Source: DYJB01 sp963777165
Lineage (GTDB): Bacteria > Chloroflexota > Anaerolineae > Anaerolineales > E44-bin32
Length of the DNA stretch: 64,000 nt
Direction: 5' to 3'
NCBI GenBank assembly: GCA_963777165.1
Contig: CAVZPO010000002.1
Location: 1 to 64,000 of the forward strand
Part shown: one piece after another, positions 1 to 8,856 of the stretch
Layout: each line of letters starts with the position of its first letter
Numbering within the stretch: the stretch's first letter is position 1
Position numbers and translations under genes: made by a program
Notes under the pieces: generated by a model
Databases searched by the model: none
What the model was told of the DNA's origin: nothing
The model's input: only the letters and a program-made list of their open reading frames with translations

Positions 1-1
1 C

Positions 2-1127
2 TCTCCAGCAACCGGGCCGGCGTTGACATCCCCGCCCCGAACCTTGTTTTCCCCACCTGGATTTCCAGTTCTAGTGATCAGCATAATGATTGGCCTGGCA
101 GGCATCTGGCAATTGGTCAGGGGCTTCGGCAGGCGTGCGAACGCCGTCCTGATCGGCATGATCGGCCTGGGCGTTCGTCATTCCCTGATCTGGGCTGCCA
201 GGGATAAATCGCTCAATCTGACCGGCATGCTGGTCAGCAGCGTGATCTCGGCCACGCCAATCGCACTGGCGGCGCTCAGCGGCATCTACTCCGAGCGGTC
301 TGGGGTGGTCAACATCGGTATCGAAGGCATGATGTTGATGGGGGCATTCACGTCGGTGCTCATTGCCAGTGTGACCCATAACTTATCGTTGGTTTTCTGG
401 CGGGCATCCTTTCCGGCATGCTCCTGGGGGCGCTGCATGCAGTGCTTTCAATCCGTTACCGGATCAACCAGATCATCAGCGGCACGGGGATCATCATCCT
501 TTCCCTGGGCATCACCAATTTCTTCTACCGGGCCTTCCTTAACCCCAACCCCGCGCTGAACAATCCGGGAACTACCCTCGCATCCCTGCCATCCCACTGT
601 TGTGGCGTATCCCGGTGATCGGGCCGATCTTGTTCAATCAAAGCCCGGTGATCTATATTATGTTCCTGATGCTCATCTTCACCCACTTTTTCTATTATTA
701 CACCAAGTGGGGGCTGCGCATCCGCTCGGTGGGTGAAAATCCGAAAGCCGCCGACACGCTGGGCATCAATGTGTTCAGCCTACGTTACATCAGCGTGCTG
801 ATCAGCGGTGCGATCGCCGGTCTTTGCCGGTGCCTACATGAGCATTGGCCAGATTGGTTTTTTTCATGAAAGTATGAGCGCCGGCAAGGGATTCCTGGGA
901 TTGGCCGCCATGATCTTCGGCAACTGGAACCCGGCAGGGGCATTCCTGGCTCGATCATCTTTGGGTTCTTCAACTCGTGGCAGAATAAACTGTCCATCCT
1001 GCAGGTGGGCATTCCATCGGAATTTCTGGCCATGGCCCCCTACATCGCCACCATGATCGTCCTGGCCGGATTCGTCGGACGATCGCGCATGCCTGCAGCG
1101 GATGGTACGCCGTATCGGAAGGAGTAG
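2..1127 (+). CDS. ABC transporter permease, BMP/nucleoside-sugar type (partial, frameshifted)
   Basis: Membrane permease of the BPD_transp_2 family, as in nucleoside or simple-sugar importers fed by BmpA-type binding proteins. The hallmark stretch SERSGVVNIGIEGMMLMGAF is present near base 290, followed by hydrophobic segments ending in a short polar tail and a TAG at 1125-1127. The frame is open to the window edge, and family members have more N-terminal sequence, so the 5' end is probably missing. The reading frame must change at least four times (near 410, 590, 820 and 950) to keep the homologous sequence, so it is either a pseudogene or a badly called consensus. The partner ATPase and binding protein would lie upstream, outside the window. 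Confidence 0.75.
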
Positions 1128-1217
1128 CCCGCCAACCTGCGGCCGATCCCAACCCGGATCAATGGGGCGCCCGCTGGTGCGGGCGCCCTTGGTTGAGCCC
1201 GTCCTGCGAGGTGGGAC

Positions 1218-2785
1218 CTAGAGGCGGCGCAGGAGCCGCACCTCAGGAAGCAGGAGCAGAAGCCCGATCCCCCCAACGACGGAAGCTTGAGGACGGCGCC
1301 TGGCAGCGGCGCGGGAGATCAGGCGCATGACTGAGCGAGGCCGCCGCGCCGCCGAGCGCGCTGCCGGGCCATTCGCGGGCAGGAGGAACGCGGCCCTGAC
1401 GCAGGACGGAGGGGAACTTCCGTGCGATCAACACGAGCAGCAGCCCGGCTTCGAGGCTGAAGGCCAGGCTGTTGGCCAGGCCGATGCCGGGCGCGCCCGG
1501 CGGCCGAAACAGGCCGAGGCCGGCGACGACGAAAACAAGCGCGCTGAGCAGCGAAGCGAGCAAGGGCGTGCGCGCATCCTGCTGCGCGTAGAAGGCGCGC
1601 GCGCCGACCTCCAGCAGGCTGTGCCCCAACAGGCCCAGCAAGTAGACCCGCGCCGCACCGACGACGAGTGCCGTGTCTTGCGGGTCGAATTGGAAAACAG
1701 CCTGCACCAGAGGTCCCACGAAGAGCAGGAGCAGCGCCGTCACCGGGATCGTCAGGACGGGCAGGACGCGGACGGCACGGGCGACCGCGGACTCGAAGAC
1801 GCTGGTCGTCCCCGCGGGCGAACTGTTCCGAGATCGTCGGCAGGAGCGCCATGCCGATGGCCGTGCCGATGAGTGTCTGCGGGAGTTGCATGATCAGCCA
1901 ACCGTAGACCAGGGCCGTGACGGAGCCGACGGGCAAGCGCGACGCCAGGTTGTCCTGGATGACGAAGACCAGGTTGAAGGCGCCGATGGTCAGAATGCGC
2001 GGGCCCATCAGTCGCGCCACCTTGCGCAGGCCGGGATCAACGCACCCCGAGTCGCGGCGTCCAGCGGAATCGGTAGCGGAACAATCCCGGAATCTGGACG
2101 AGCAGGTGCAGGGCGGCGCCCAGGATGACCCCGTACACCAGGCCCTGGATACCCAGATCGGCGGACGGCAGGGTGACGGGACCGAGGCGAGCGCCATGCG
2201 AGGGGGCCAGGATCAGCGCGCCGAAGATCAGGCCAAGGTTGTAAAGGGCGGGCGCCATGGCGGGCAGCAGGAAGTGCTGATTGGCCTGCAGCCCGGCCAT
2301 CACCAGCCCGCTGATCGAGAAGATCAGCGTGGCGATCAGGTTCAGGCGCATCAGCTGCACGACGAGGGCCTGCATCGCCGGGTGGAAGCCCGGCGCGATG
2401 CCCAGTTCGGCGCGCACCAGCGGATCGGCCAGGCAGGCGACCACCACGGCCAGCCCGGCCGTGATCACGAAGGCCCAATTGGCGACACGGCTGAAGAGCT
2501 GCCAGAGGGCCGGCCGCCCCGAGAGCTGCAGCGTCTCGGAAAGGACGGGGATGAGCGCGACGGCCAGTGCCCCGCCGGAGATCAAGGCGAAGAGCAGGTC
2601 GGGGATGTTGTTGGCGGCGTTGAAGGCATCCAGCTCGGCGCTGACACCGAACTGGCGGCCGATGAGGATCTGGCGCAGCAGGCCGAGTGCCTTGTCGAGG
2701 GCGAAGAAGACTGAGAGCAGGAGGGAGGCGCGGGCGACTTGCGTCAGCGCCGGCGGCGGTGGGGCGAAGGGCCGGAGGTGGTCAT
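1218..2785 (-). CDS. murJ: Lipid II flippase MurJ (frameshifted)
   Basis: MATE-like inner-membrane flippase that moves lipid II across the membrane for peptidoglycan synthesis. Translation gives an N-terminal FALDKALGLLRQILIGRQFG, then AELDAFNAANNIPDLLF, SGGALAVALIPVLSE and many hydrophobic helices; total length is about 520 residues, normal for MurJ. Four frame changes are needed (near 2745, 2045, 1820 and 1328), after which the protein ends in an Arg/Leu-rich tail at TAG 1218-1220. The ATG at 2785 lies about 10 bases after the stop of the upstream C39 gene, so the two look co-transcribed. Because MurJ is normally essential, sequence error is more likely than true loss. Confidence 0.85.
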
Positions 2786-2795
2786 CGCCCGGGCG

Positions 2796-4068
2796 TCAGG
2801 GCGCAACCCCGGCCGCCTGCAACTGAGCCAGGGCCGGTTCGAAACCCCGGATGGTGTCAGGCGGCGTCCGCAAATCCTCAACGGCCCCTGTCACGTCGCC
2901 GAGGGCGTTGCGCGCCATGCCGCGCCAGTAGTAGCTCTCCTCCAGCACGGGCTCGCTGGCGCGAGAGGGTCTCGTGGCCAGGCTGATGACGTCGTAGTAG
3001 CGGCCGGAGTACTGGTAAGCCCAGTAAGGACCGGTCTGATACCACAGCATGCGCCAGGGGCGATGGTCCGGTTCGAGCGCGGCTTGCAGGCGGAAGGCTT
3101 CGTCGTAGGCGGCGGCGGCGCCGGCGTAGTCCTGGAGCTGGACCAGGCTGGAGCCGCGGTTGAACCAGGCGAAGAACTGATCGCGGCCGGCGAGGCGAAG
3201 ATCTCGTCGGAGGCGCGCAGGGCGGCTGACTGAGATGGCAGCTTCATCGGCTTGTTCGCCGAGCACGGAGCAACACTTCTTCCTCCGTCGGGAGGATAGA
3301 ACCAGGTAGGTAAATTGAAGGCGCGCCAGTTGGCCAGCTGATCGCTACGGGACGGGCAAGTCGGGCACGATGTACGGAGTCCTAGGCGGTAAATCGCTCC
3401 CGCGCATCGTCGTAGCCGATGACCACCTCATAGTGTCCCATCCAGCCGTCGACCCCGGGAACGTCGAAGCCCTTCTCCACCATCACCGGGAAGCCGGCGG
3501 CGATCAAGCGCTTGATCAGATCCAGATCGCCTCCGGTGCGCACGATCATCCGCAGATCGGTCTCCTGCTCGACGAAGCCTGCCATTTCATACGGCATGAC
3601 GTTCTTGTCGCGCGGATTGGGCTTGACGAACGCGGCAATCGCGCTGATCGCCCTGCCAGCCCCAGAACGAGAGCGTCATGGCCAGCGTGGCCGGGCCGCA
3701 GTTGTTCCACTTCTGGTACTCGTGCCGGACGCCGTTGAGCTGAACGCTGGCCGGGAGCGGCGTGGGTTCGTCGTCGGCGTCGGGGTGATCGTCGGCGGCA
3801 GCGTCGGGCCGGGCGTCGAGGTCAGCGTCGCCGTCGGCGTCAGGGCCGAGAGGGTCGTCCGCACCATCGCCTGCAGCGTGGGATTCGGGGTGAAGACCGC
3901 CTCTTCGGGCGGCGACAGCGCGTACTTGATGCGGGCGCGCAGTTCGCTGACGCGCCAACCAACCCGGTCCTGAACGAAGGGCAGGTTGTAGACGACGGCC
4001 GCGAGGGCGAGCAGGGCGAGGGCGGCACCGCAACCGATGGCCGCCGACCGCCGGCGGGGGCGAGGCAT
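2796..4068 (-). pseudogene. C39-family peptidase with C-terminal TPR region (broken)
   Basis: Secreted or membrane-anchored papain-like protein. The N-terminus has a basic start and one hydrophobic segment (GAALALLALAAVVYNLPF), followed by a Thr/Pro linker. A C39-type domain follows with the catalytic-cysteine motif WNNCGPATLA near 3700 and the histidine region GWMGHYEVVIGYDD near 3430. The C-terminal half (2796-3260) resembles tetratricopeptide repeats (AWFNRGSSLVQLQDYAGAAAAYDEAF). At least three to five frame changes are needed (about 3765, 3645, and 3240-3400), and an in-frame TAG follows FTA near 3390 where related proteins would continue. It sits 7 bases after the ECF S component and just before murJ. 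Decay or a poor consensus are both possible. Confidence 0.7.
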
Positions 4069-4075
4069 GCGGCGA

Positions 4076-4879
4076 TTATACCCGCAGGCCGTCCTCGACC
4101 GGCTCCCAGATCACGTGGGCCCGCCGTTGGAAGCGCTCGAGCACTTTCAACAGCGGTGCCCCGAGCAGCGCGACCAGAAGCACATTGCCGACGGCGGCCA
4201 TGCTGTCCCAGGCAAGTGAGGTCACGAGGTAGAAACGCCCGTAGCGCGTCAGGGTCTGGGCCAGATCGAGGCCCGGCAGCCAGGCCAGGTCGGGCGCCTG
4301 GATGGCGTAGGGCCAGAAGTACAGGTTGGTCAATGCGCCGTACGCCCAGCCCCACGCCGCGCCATACACCGCCAGCCAGACGAGCCGCGGGCCGCGGCGA
4401 GGCAGCCAGGCGGCGCCCAGCCCGACCCAACCGGCAGCCAGCATCTGATAAGGAGTCCACGGGCCGATGCCGCCGGCCGTCAGCGGGCCGGAGACCAGCA
4501 TCGTCAGCGCTCCCATCATGAAGCCCAGCCGCGATCCGAGCGTGAAGCCGACGAGCAGGATCAGCAGGTAGACCGGCGAGAAGCCTCCCGGCAGCGGCAC
4601 GACGTTGTCGATCACCCGCAGAACCGTATTCAACCCGACGAGGGCACCGAGGATGGCGATGGTGTGCAGGGTCAGACCGTGTTGTGCTTCGGCGATCAGC
4701 GCCAGCAACACCAAGCTGGCCGCGCCGCTGAACAACAGAAGGGCAGCCCGCGACTGCGAAGTCGCCGGGAGCGTTGGCGCCCAGAAGGGGTAGAGGAAGA
4801 AGGCCAGGCCGACCAGGTTCATCAACAGGAAGGCGAGATTGGCCGGCGTGAAGCGGCGAAGCCAACCCGGCGCGGTCAT
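4076..4879 (-). CDS. ECF transporter S component
   Basis: Integral membrane protein of 267 residues with about six to eight hydrophobic segments. It resembles the substrate-binding S components of energy-coupling-factor vitamin and cofactor transporters: the segment LPGGFSPVYLLILLVGFTLGSRLGFMMGALTMLVSG matches the arrangement seen in that group (quoted in parts: GSRLGFMMGALTMLVSG is the clearest). The substrate cannot be read from sequence. Its ATG overlaps the purA stop codon by 4 bases (ATGA), so translation is probably coupled to purA. No ECF ATPases or T component are in the window; a shared module elsewhere is likely. A purine-related substrate is only a guess from context. Confidence 0.75.
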   Translation of the reverse strand: MTAPGWLRRFTPANLAFLLMNLVGLAFFLYPFWAPTLPATSQSRAALLLFSGAASLVLLALIAEAQHGLTLHTIAILGALVGLNTVLRVIDNVVPLPGGFSPVYLLILLVGFTLGSRLGFMMGALTMLVSGPLTAGGIGPWTPYQMLAAGWVGLGAAWLPRRGPRLVWLAVYGAAWGWAYGALTNLYFWPYAIQAPDLAWLPGLDLAQTLTRYGRFYLVTSLAWDSMAAVGNVLLVALLGAPLLKVLERFQRRAHVIWEPVEDGLRV

Positions 4880-6177
4880 CCAACCGCCTGGCGCACGACG
4901 ACCTGCGGTCGCTCGGGGCCCACCGAGATCCAGCGGATCGGCACGCCGAGAAGCGTCTCAATCCGCTCGAGGTAAGTGCGGGCCTCGCGGGGAAGGGCGT
5001 CCCATTCGGTGACGCCGGACACATCCTGCGGCCAGCCGGCGAAGTCCTCGTACTCGGGCACGAAGTCCTCGAGGCTGGAGGGAAGCCCCGGGAGGTCAGC
5101 ATGCCGCGTGCCCTGCCGTTGGTAGGCGGTACATAGCCGGAGCGACGGGAGCTGGCCGAGGATGTCGAGCTTGGTCACTGCCAGGTCCGTCAATCCGTTG
5201 AGGCGCGCGGCGTAGCGCAGCAGGACACCGTCCAGCCAGCCGACACGGCGCGGGCGCCCGGTCGTCGTCCCAAACTCATCCCAGGGGTGCGACCCGGTGC
5301 CGCGCAGCGAGTCTGCCGTGGGCCCGCTGAGCTCCGTCGGGAACGGGCCGGCGCCGACGCGCGTCTGAAACGACTTGGCCACGCCGATGACACGTCGCAC
5401 GTGCCGGGGCCCGATGCCCAGGCCGAGCAGGGCGCCGCCGGCAGTGGAGGACGAGCTGGTGACGTAGGGATAGGTACCGTGATCCAAATCGAGCAGCGTG
5501 CCTTGTGCACCTTCGGCCAGGATGGATTTCCCGGCCCCGAGCGCGTCCGCCAGCTGTGCGGTGGTGTCGGCCAGGAACGGGCGCAGGCGAAGGGCGAACT
5601 CCCGGTAGGAGCGGGCAGATTCGGCTGGATCGGGAGCGGGGAGATGGTAGAAGCTCTCCAGCAGCCGTGCGGCGCGTTCGGCGTGCGCGCGCACCAGGAC
5701 GGCGAAGGTCTCGGGATCCTGCATCGCCTCGGCGCGCAGACCCAGGCGGGAGGCCTTGTCGGCATAGGCCGGGCCGATGCCGCGCCCGGTTGTCCCAAGG
5801 GCGCTGCCGGTGCGGGTGCTCTCTTCGGCACCATCCAGTGCCCGATGAGCCGGGGTGATCAGATGCGCCGCCAGGGAGACGGCCAGGCGCCGGGGCGAGA
5901 GATCGACTCCGGCCGACGCCAGCGAGTCGATCTCTTCGACGAGCGTAGCCGGGTTGAGGACCATGCCGTGGCCGAGGACGCAGCGCGCGTGGGGCTGGAG
6001 GATTCCGGACGGGATCAGATGCAGCTTGAACAGGCGTCCATCGACGGTGACCGAGTGGCCGGCGTTGTCGCCGCCGCTGTAGCGCGCCACCACGTCGGCC
6101 TGCGCTGCCAGCAGGTCGGTGATGCGCCCCTTCCCCTCGTCCCCCCACTCCGCGCCGATCAGGATATCGAGCGGCAT
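4876..6177 (-). CDS. purA: Adenylosuccinate synthetase
   Basis: Cytosolic enzyme joining IMP and aspartate, with GTP, to form adenylosuccinate in AMP synthesis. The protein is 433 residues, normal for PurA. The GTP-binding loop GDEGKG is at residues 12-17, followed by DNAGHSV; the IMP-site region TTGRGIGPAYADKA and the C-terminal GVTEWDALP and WISVGPERPQ are also present. The start at 6177 (MPLDILIGAEWGDEGKG) was chosen because the family begins there; an open frame extends upstream but lacks homology. A GAGG sits 9 bases before the ATG. First gene of a minus-strand operon continuing into the ECF S component. Confidence 0.97.
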   Translation of the reverse strand: MPLDILIGAEWGDEGKGRITDLLAAQADVVARYSGGDNAGHSVTVDGRLFKLHLIPSGILQPHARCVLGHGMVLNPATLVEEIDSLASAGVDLSPRRLAVSLAAHLITPAHRALDGAEESTRTGSALGTTGRGIGPAYADKASRLGLRAEAMQDPETFAVLVRAHAERAARLLESFYHLPAPDPAESARSYREFALRLRPFLADTTAQLADALGAGKSILAEGAQGTLLDLDHGTYPYVTSSSSTAGGALLGLGIGPRHVRRVIGVAKSFQTRVGAGPFPTELSGPTADSLRGTGSHPWDEFGTTTGRPRRVGWLDGVLLRYAARLNGLTDLAVTKLDILGQLPSLRLCTAYQRQGTRHADLPGLPSSLEDFVPEYEDFAGWPQDVSGVTEWDALPREARTYLERIETLLGVPIRWISVGPERPQVVVRQAVG

Positions 6178-6196
6178 GGCGATCGCCTCGCGCGGC

Positions 6197-6202
6197 AGTA
6201 TA
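6197..6202 (-). promoter_or_regulatory. Candidate -10 (TATACT) for purA
   Basis: TATACT on the minus strand, with the predicted transcript start about 13 bases before the purA ATG at 6177. No convincing -35 lies 17 bases upstream. The short leader matches other genes in the window. Confidence 0.45.
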
Positions 6203-6402
6203 TCATGCAGGTTTGAAAGGATCGCCGAGTGGGCCGCGCCGATCGATGAGCGAGGGAGGGAAAGAGCAGAAGGGTCAGGGCGTTCATTGCATCTCGCGGG
6301 TCGACATCCTGAGATTTCGGGGACCAAGCGCACGCGAGGGCCCTGCAGGACGGCTGACCGTGCGACGAGAGAGGGTGCGCGCTTGGCAGGCGGCGAACGG
6401 AC

Positions 6403-6408
6403 TATAAT
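6403..6408 (+). promoter_or_regulatory. Candidate -10 (TATAAT) for the LysM protein gene
   Basis: A perfect TATAAT ending 17 bases before the GTG at 6426, which predicts a leader of about 11 bases. No clear -35. Confidence 0.5.
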
Positions 6409-6425
6409 CGAGACGAGGCACCGCC

Positions 6426-7277
6426 GTGCGATCGATCCTTCGAACGATGGCTTTGTCCGTCCCGGTGCTGCTCCTGGCGGCCATGGCAATCCGCGCCCCG
6501 GCTCTGGCCGGGGGGTCGGCGCGGCCGGAAGCCCAGGCAGGCGAGTTCACCACGCCGACGCCCGGCCCCGACGGCAAGATCATCTACATCATCCAGCAGG
6601 ACGACACGTTATGGACGATCGCCGCGCTGTCCGGGCTGAGCGTGGAACAACTGCGCGCCCTCAACGGCCTGGCGATCAACGACTTCATTGTGCCGGGAGG
6701 GCAGCTCCTGCTCGGTTACGCCGGCCCCGCCCAGCCGACGGCTGCAGCGGGCGAGGCTCCCACGCCCACGGCGCCCCCACCGACGCCCACGCCGATCTTC
6801 GGCACCGCTGAGATTTGCGCTCTGCTGTTCGTGGATGAAAACGGGAATGCCAAGCTGGACGCCGACGAACCTCCGCTGGGCGGGGGCCAGGTGAGCATTG
6901 CCAACGTCAGCGGGCAGCTGGCGGCGGAGTTCGCCACGGCCGTCGAGTACACCGAGGACGGCCTGCCGCTCAGCCACTGCGTCCCGGACCTGCAGACCGG
7001 CGACTACAACGTCGACGCGGCCGTCCCACCGGACTACAACCCGACAACCGCCATGAGCGTTCCCGTGCGCATCGATCCGGGCGACACGCGCTACGTCGAG
7101 TTCGCCGCGCAGCCGAGCGCCGCACTGGTGAATTCGGGCGAGGGCGGCGGGACCCGGTCGACGGCGCTGGGGATTCTCGGCCTGCTTCTCCTGGGCGCCG
7201 CCGGTGGGCTGGCGGTCTATGCCACACGCGCTCGGACGCAAGTCACCCCGCTGGACACGCAAGTAATCACTGCCTAA
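6426..7277 (+). CDS. LysM-domain surface protein
   Basis: Exported protein of 283 residues. It has a signal peptide (hydrophobic residues 8-28), then one LysM domain at about 52-97 (IIYIIQQDDTLWTIAALSGL ... LRALNGL ... IVPGGQLLL), which binds peptidoglycan-type glycans. A Thr/Pro linker (about 105-122) leads to an SdrD-like fold region with the motif FVDENGNAKLDADEPPLGG, typical of metal-stabilised adhesin repeats. A C-terminal hydrophobic segment (about 250-268) and short basic tail would anchor it in the membrane. The start is a GTG. It is divergent from purA. It probably acts at the cell wall; its precise role is unknown. Confidence 0.75.
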   Translation: MRSILRTMALSVPVLLLAAMAIRAPALAGGSARPEAQAGEFTTPTPGPDGKIIYIIQQDDTLWTIAALSGLSVEQLRALNGLAINDFIVPGGQLLLGYAGPAQPTAAAGEAPTPTAPPPTPTPIFGTAEICALLFVDENGNAKLDADEPPLGGGQVSIANVSGQLAAEFATAVEYTEDGLPLSHCVPDLQTGDYNVDAAVPPDYNPTTAMSVPVRIDPGDTRYVEFAAQPSAALVNSGEGGGTRSTALGILGLLLLGAAGGLAVYATRARTQVTPLDTQVITA

Positions 7278-7321
7278 CCGGACTACTCTCCCGGGGTCGC
7301 CCAGCACCGAAGCACCCGACG

Positions 7322-8446
7322 CTACTTCGTCCCCAGCAACTCAGCCAGCGCACCCAGCAGTGTGATGACATTTTCCGCCCGGCTGGAGTAGCCCATCAGC
7401 CCGATGCGCCACACCTTGCCCGCCAGCGGACCGAATCCGCCCGCGATCTCGATGTTGAAGTCCTGCAGCAGCCGCCGCCTCAGGCCGGCATCGTCCAGGC
7501 CGGCGGGCAGGACAGGGGTGGATAGGCTCGGGAGTCGCAGCGCCGCCGGCACCAGCAAGGACAAACCCAGCGCCTCCAGCCCCTCCCAAAGCCGCTCGGC
7601 GTTGCGCTGGTGGCGTGCGAAGCGCGCCGGCAGCCCCTCCTCGTCGACCAGGCGCAGCGCCTCGCGCAGCGCATAGGCCAGGCTGATGGACGCCGTGTGA
7701 TGGTACGTCGGCGTCTCGCTCCAGTACTTGTCGAGCAGCGACAGGTCGAGATAGAAAGAAGTCACCGGCGTCTTGCGTGTTCGTAGCTTCTCTTCCGCCC
7801 GCGGGCTGACCGTGATGGGCGCCAGGCCCGGCGGGGCGGACAGACACTTTTGGGATGCGCCGTAGGCCACGTCGACGCCCCAGGCGTCGACCTCGACCGG
7901 CAGCCCGCCCAGCGAAGTGACGCAGTCGAGGACCAGCAGCGCGTCGTGCCGGTGGCAGACCTCGGCCACGGCGCCGATGTCCGGCTGACGGGCTCCCGTC
8001 GAGGTCTCCGCGTGCACCAGCGTCACGATCCGGGCGGGATGAGCCTGCAGAGCGCGGCTGATCTGGTCGACATCGAGCGCCTGGCCCCACGGTGCCTCCA
8101 GCCTGGCTACCTCGGCGCCTTGCCGGCGCCCGATCTCCGCCAACCGATCCCCGAAGAAGCCGTGCACGCATGCAAGCAACGGGTCGCCCGGCTCCACCAG
8201 GTTGGCCAGGGCCGCTTCCATGGCCGCCGTGCCCGTACCGGAGACGGCCAGCGTGAGCCGGTTGCCGGTCTGAAAAACCTGGCGCAGGAGCGCCTGGATG
8301 TCGGCCAGGATGGCGAGAAAATCCGGATCCAGATGTCCCACCAGCGGGGTGGCCATGGCGCGCAAGACGCGGGGAGGAACCATGCTGGGGCCCGGGCCGA
8401 GGAGCAGCCGCGGGGATGGGTCGAGATCGTGATCGATGGCAGCCAT
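7322..8446 (-). CDS. Alanine-glyoxylate aminotransferase family protein
   Basis: Class V PLP-dependent aminotransferase of 374 residues (serine-glyoxylate, alanine-glyoxylate or phosphoserine type). It opens with LLLGPGPSMVPPRVLRAM, the family's N-terminal signature. The PLP-lysine motif is YGASQKCLSAPPGLAPI, and the aspartate-containing segment LLVLDCVTSLGGLPVEVDAWG precedes it. The start at 8446 (MAAIDHDLDPSPRLLLGPGP) places the signature at the usual position; upstream in-frame sequence has no homology. It lies alone, convergent with the LysM gene. The in vivo amino donor and acceptor, whether photorespiratory-like glyoxylate detoxification or serine metabolism, cannot be decided here. Confidence 0.88.
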   Translation of the reverse strand: MAAIDHDLDPSPRLLLGPGPSMVPPRVLRAMATPLVGHLDPDFLAILADIQALLRQVFQTGNRLTLAVSGTGTAAMEAALANLVEPGDPLLACVHGFFGDRLAEIGRRQGAEVARLEAPWGQALDVDQISRALQAHPARIVTLVHAETSTGARQPDIGAVAEVCHRHDALLVLDCVTSLGGLPVEVDAWGVDVAYGASQKCLSAPPGLAPITVSPRAEEKLRTRKTPVTSFYLDLSLLDKYWSETPTYHHTASISLAYALREALRLVDEEGLPARFARHQRNAERLWEGLEALGLSLLVPAALRLPSLSTPVLPAGLDDAGLRRRLLQDFNIEIAGGFGPLAGKVWRIGLMGYSSRAENVITLLGALAELLGTK

Positions 8447-8656
8447 GCAGGCCTCCAGGCGCTGCGAACGTGCCATGGATTGTAGGCCGCCGGCGGTGGA
8501 CGGACAACACCCGTGCCGCAACGGACAAGAGCGGGCGACTCGGATGAAAGGTGCACGAGAGGTGGGCCGCACTGGATGAAGGCAGGACGGCCGCCCTTCG
8601 CCGGAGGCGGCTTTTCAGGTCCCTATCAAGCTCGCGCCGTCGCGCAGGAATCCTCC

Positions 8657-8812
8657 TAGAATGGAATTGGCCAAAGGGCCAACTGTCAGCCGAACTCCGG
8701 GTTTCCGTCAAGGAAGGGAGGAGGTGGCTATCCGGGCAAGTCAGCAGCCCTCCGGGCTGGTCCTACACTGAGGCAGAAGAGAGGCGAGCCGGCTGGCTCG
8801 CCTCTCTCTTTT
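8657..8812 (+). ncRNA. Candidate stand-alone small RNA
   Basis: The 410-base gap between the aminotransferase and aconitase genes holds no convincing gene. On the plus strand it has a TAGAAT (8657-8662), a small hairpin TTGGCC-AAA-GGGCCAA just after the expected start, a second hairpin CAGCCC-TCC-GGGCTG near 8740, and a strong terminator at 8779-8812. That makes a transcript of about 145 bases with no downstream gene on that strand. No known RNA family was recognised and the -35 is poor, so this is tentative. Confidence 0.3.
8779..8812 (+). terminator. Intrinsic terminator
   Basis: A perfect 12-bp stem GAGAGGCGAGCC / GGCTCGCCTCTC with loop GGCT is followed by TCTTTT. It reads as a plus-strand terminator; the plus-strand transcript it ends is unknown (see the candidate small RNA). 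Confidence 0.75.
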
Positions 8813-8820
8813 CGGCTTGA

Positions 8821-8853
8821 CGACTTCGGAAGTCCGCAGGACTTCCGAAGTCG
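8821..8853 (-). terminator. Perfect 15-bp hairpin after acnA
   Basis: Arms CGACTTCGGAAGTCC and GGACTTCCGAAGTCG around a 3-base loop, starting 3 bases after the aconitase stop codon. There is no T-tract on the minus strand, so it may be a rho-assisted terminator or an mRNA 3'-end stabiliser. Confidence 0.5.
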
Positions 8854-8856
8854 ATT

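Noticed and set aside
8669..8812. Signal-recognition-particle RNA, 6S RNA or RNase P RNA
   Set aside because: The conserved cores (for example the GGAAGG-AGCAGCC tip of SRP RNA) are not present in the right arrangement.
8551..8820. An 89-codon open frame on the plus strand
   Set aside because: It is Arg/Ser/Trp-rich, resembles no family, and its 3' part is the intrinsic terminator; a small RNA or nothing is more likely.
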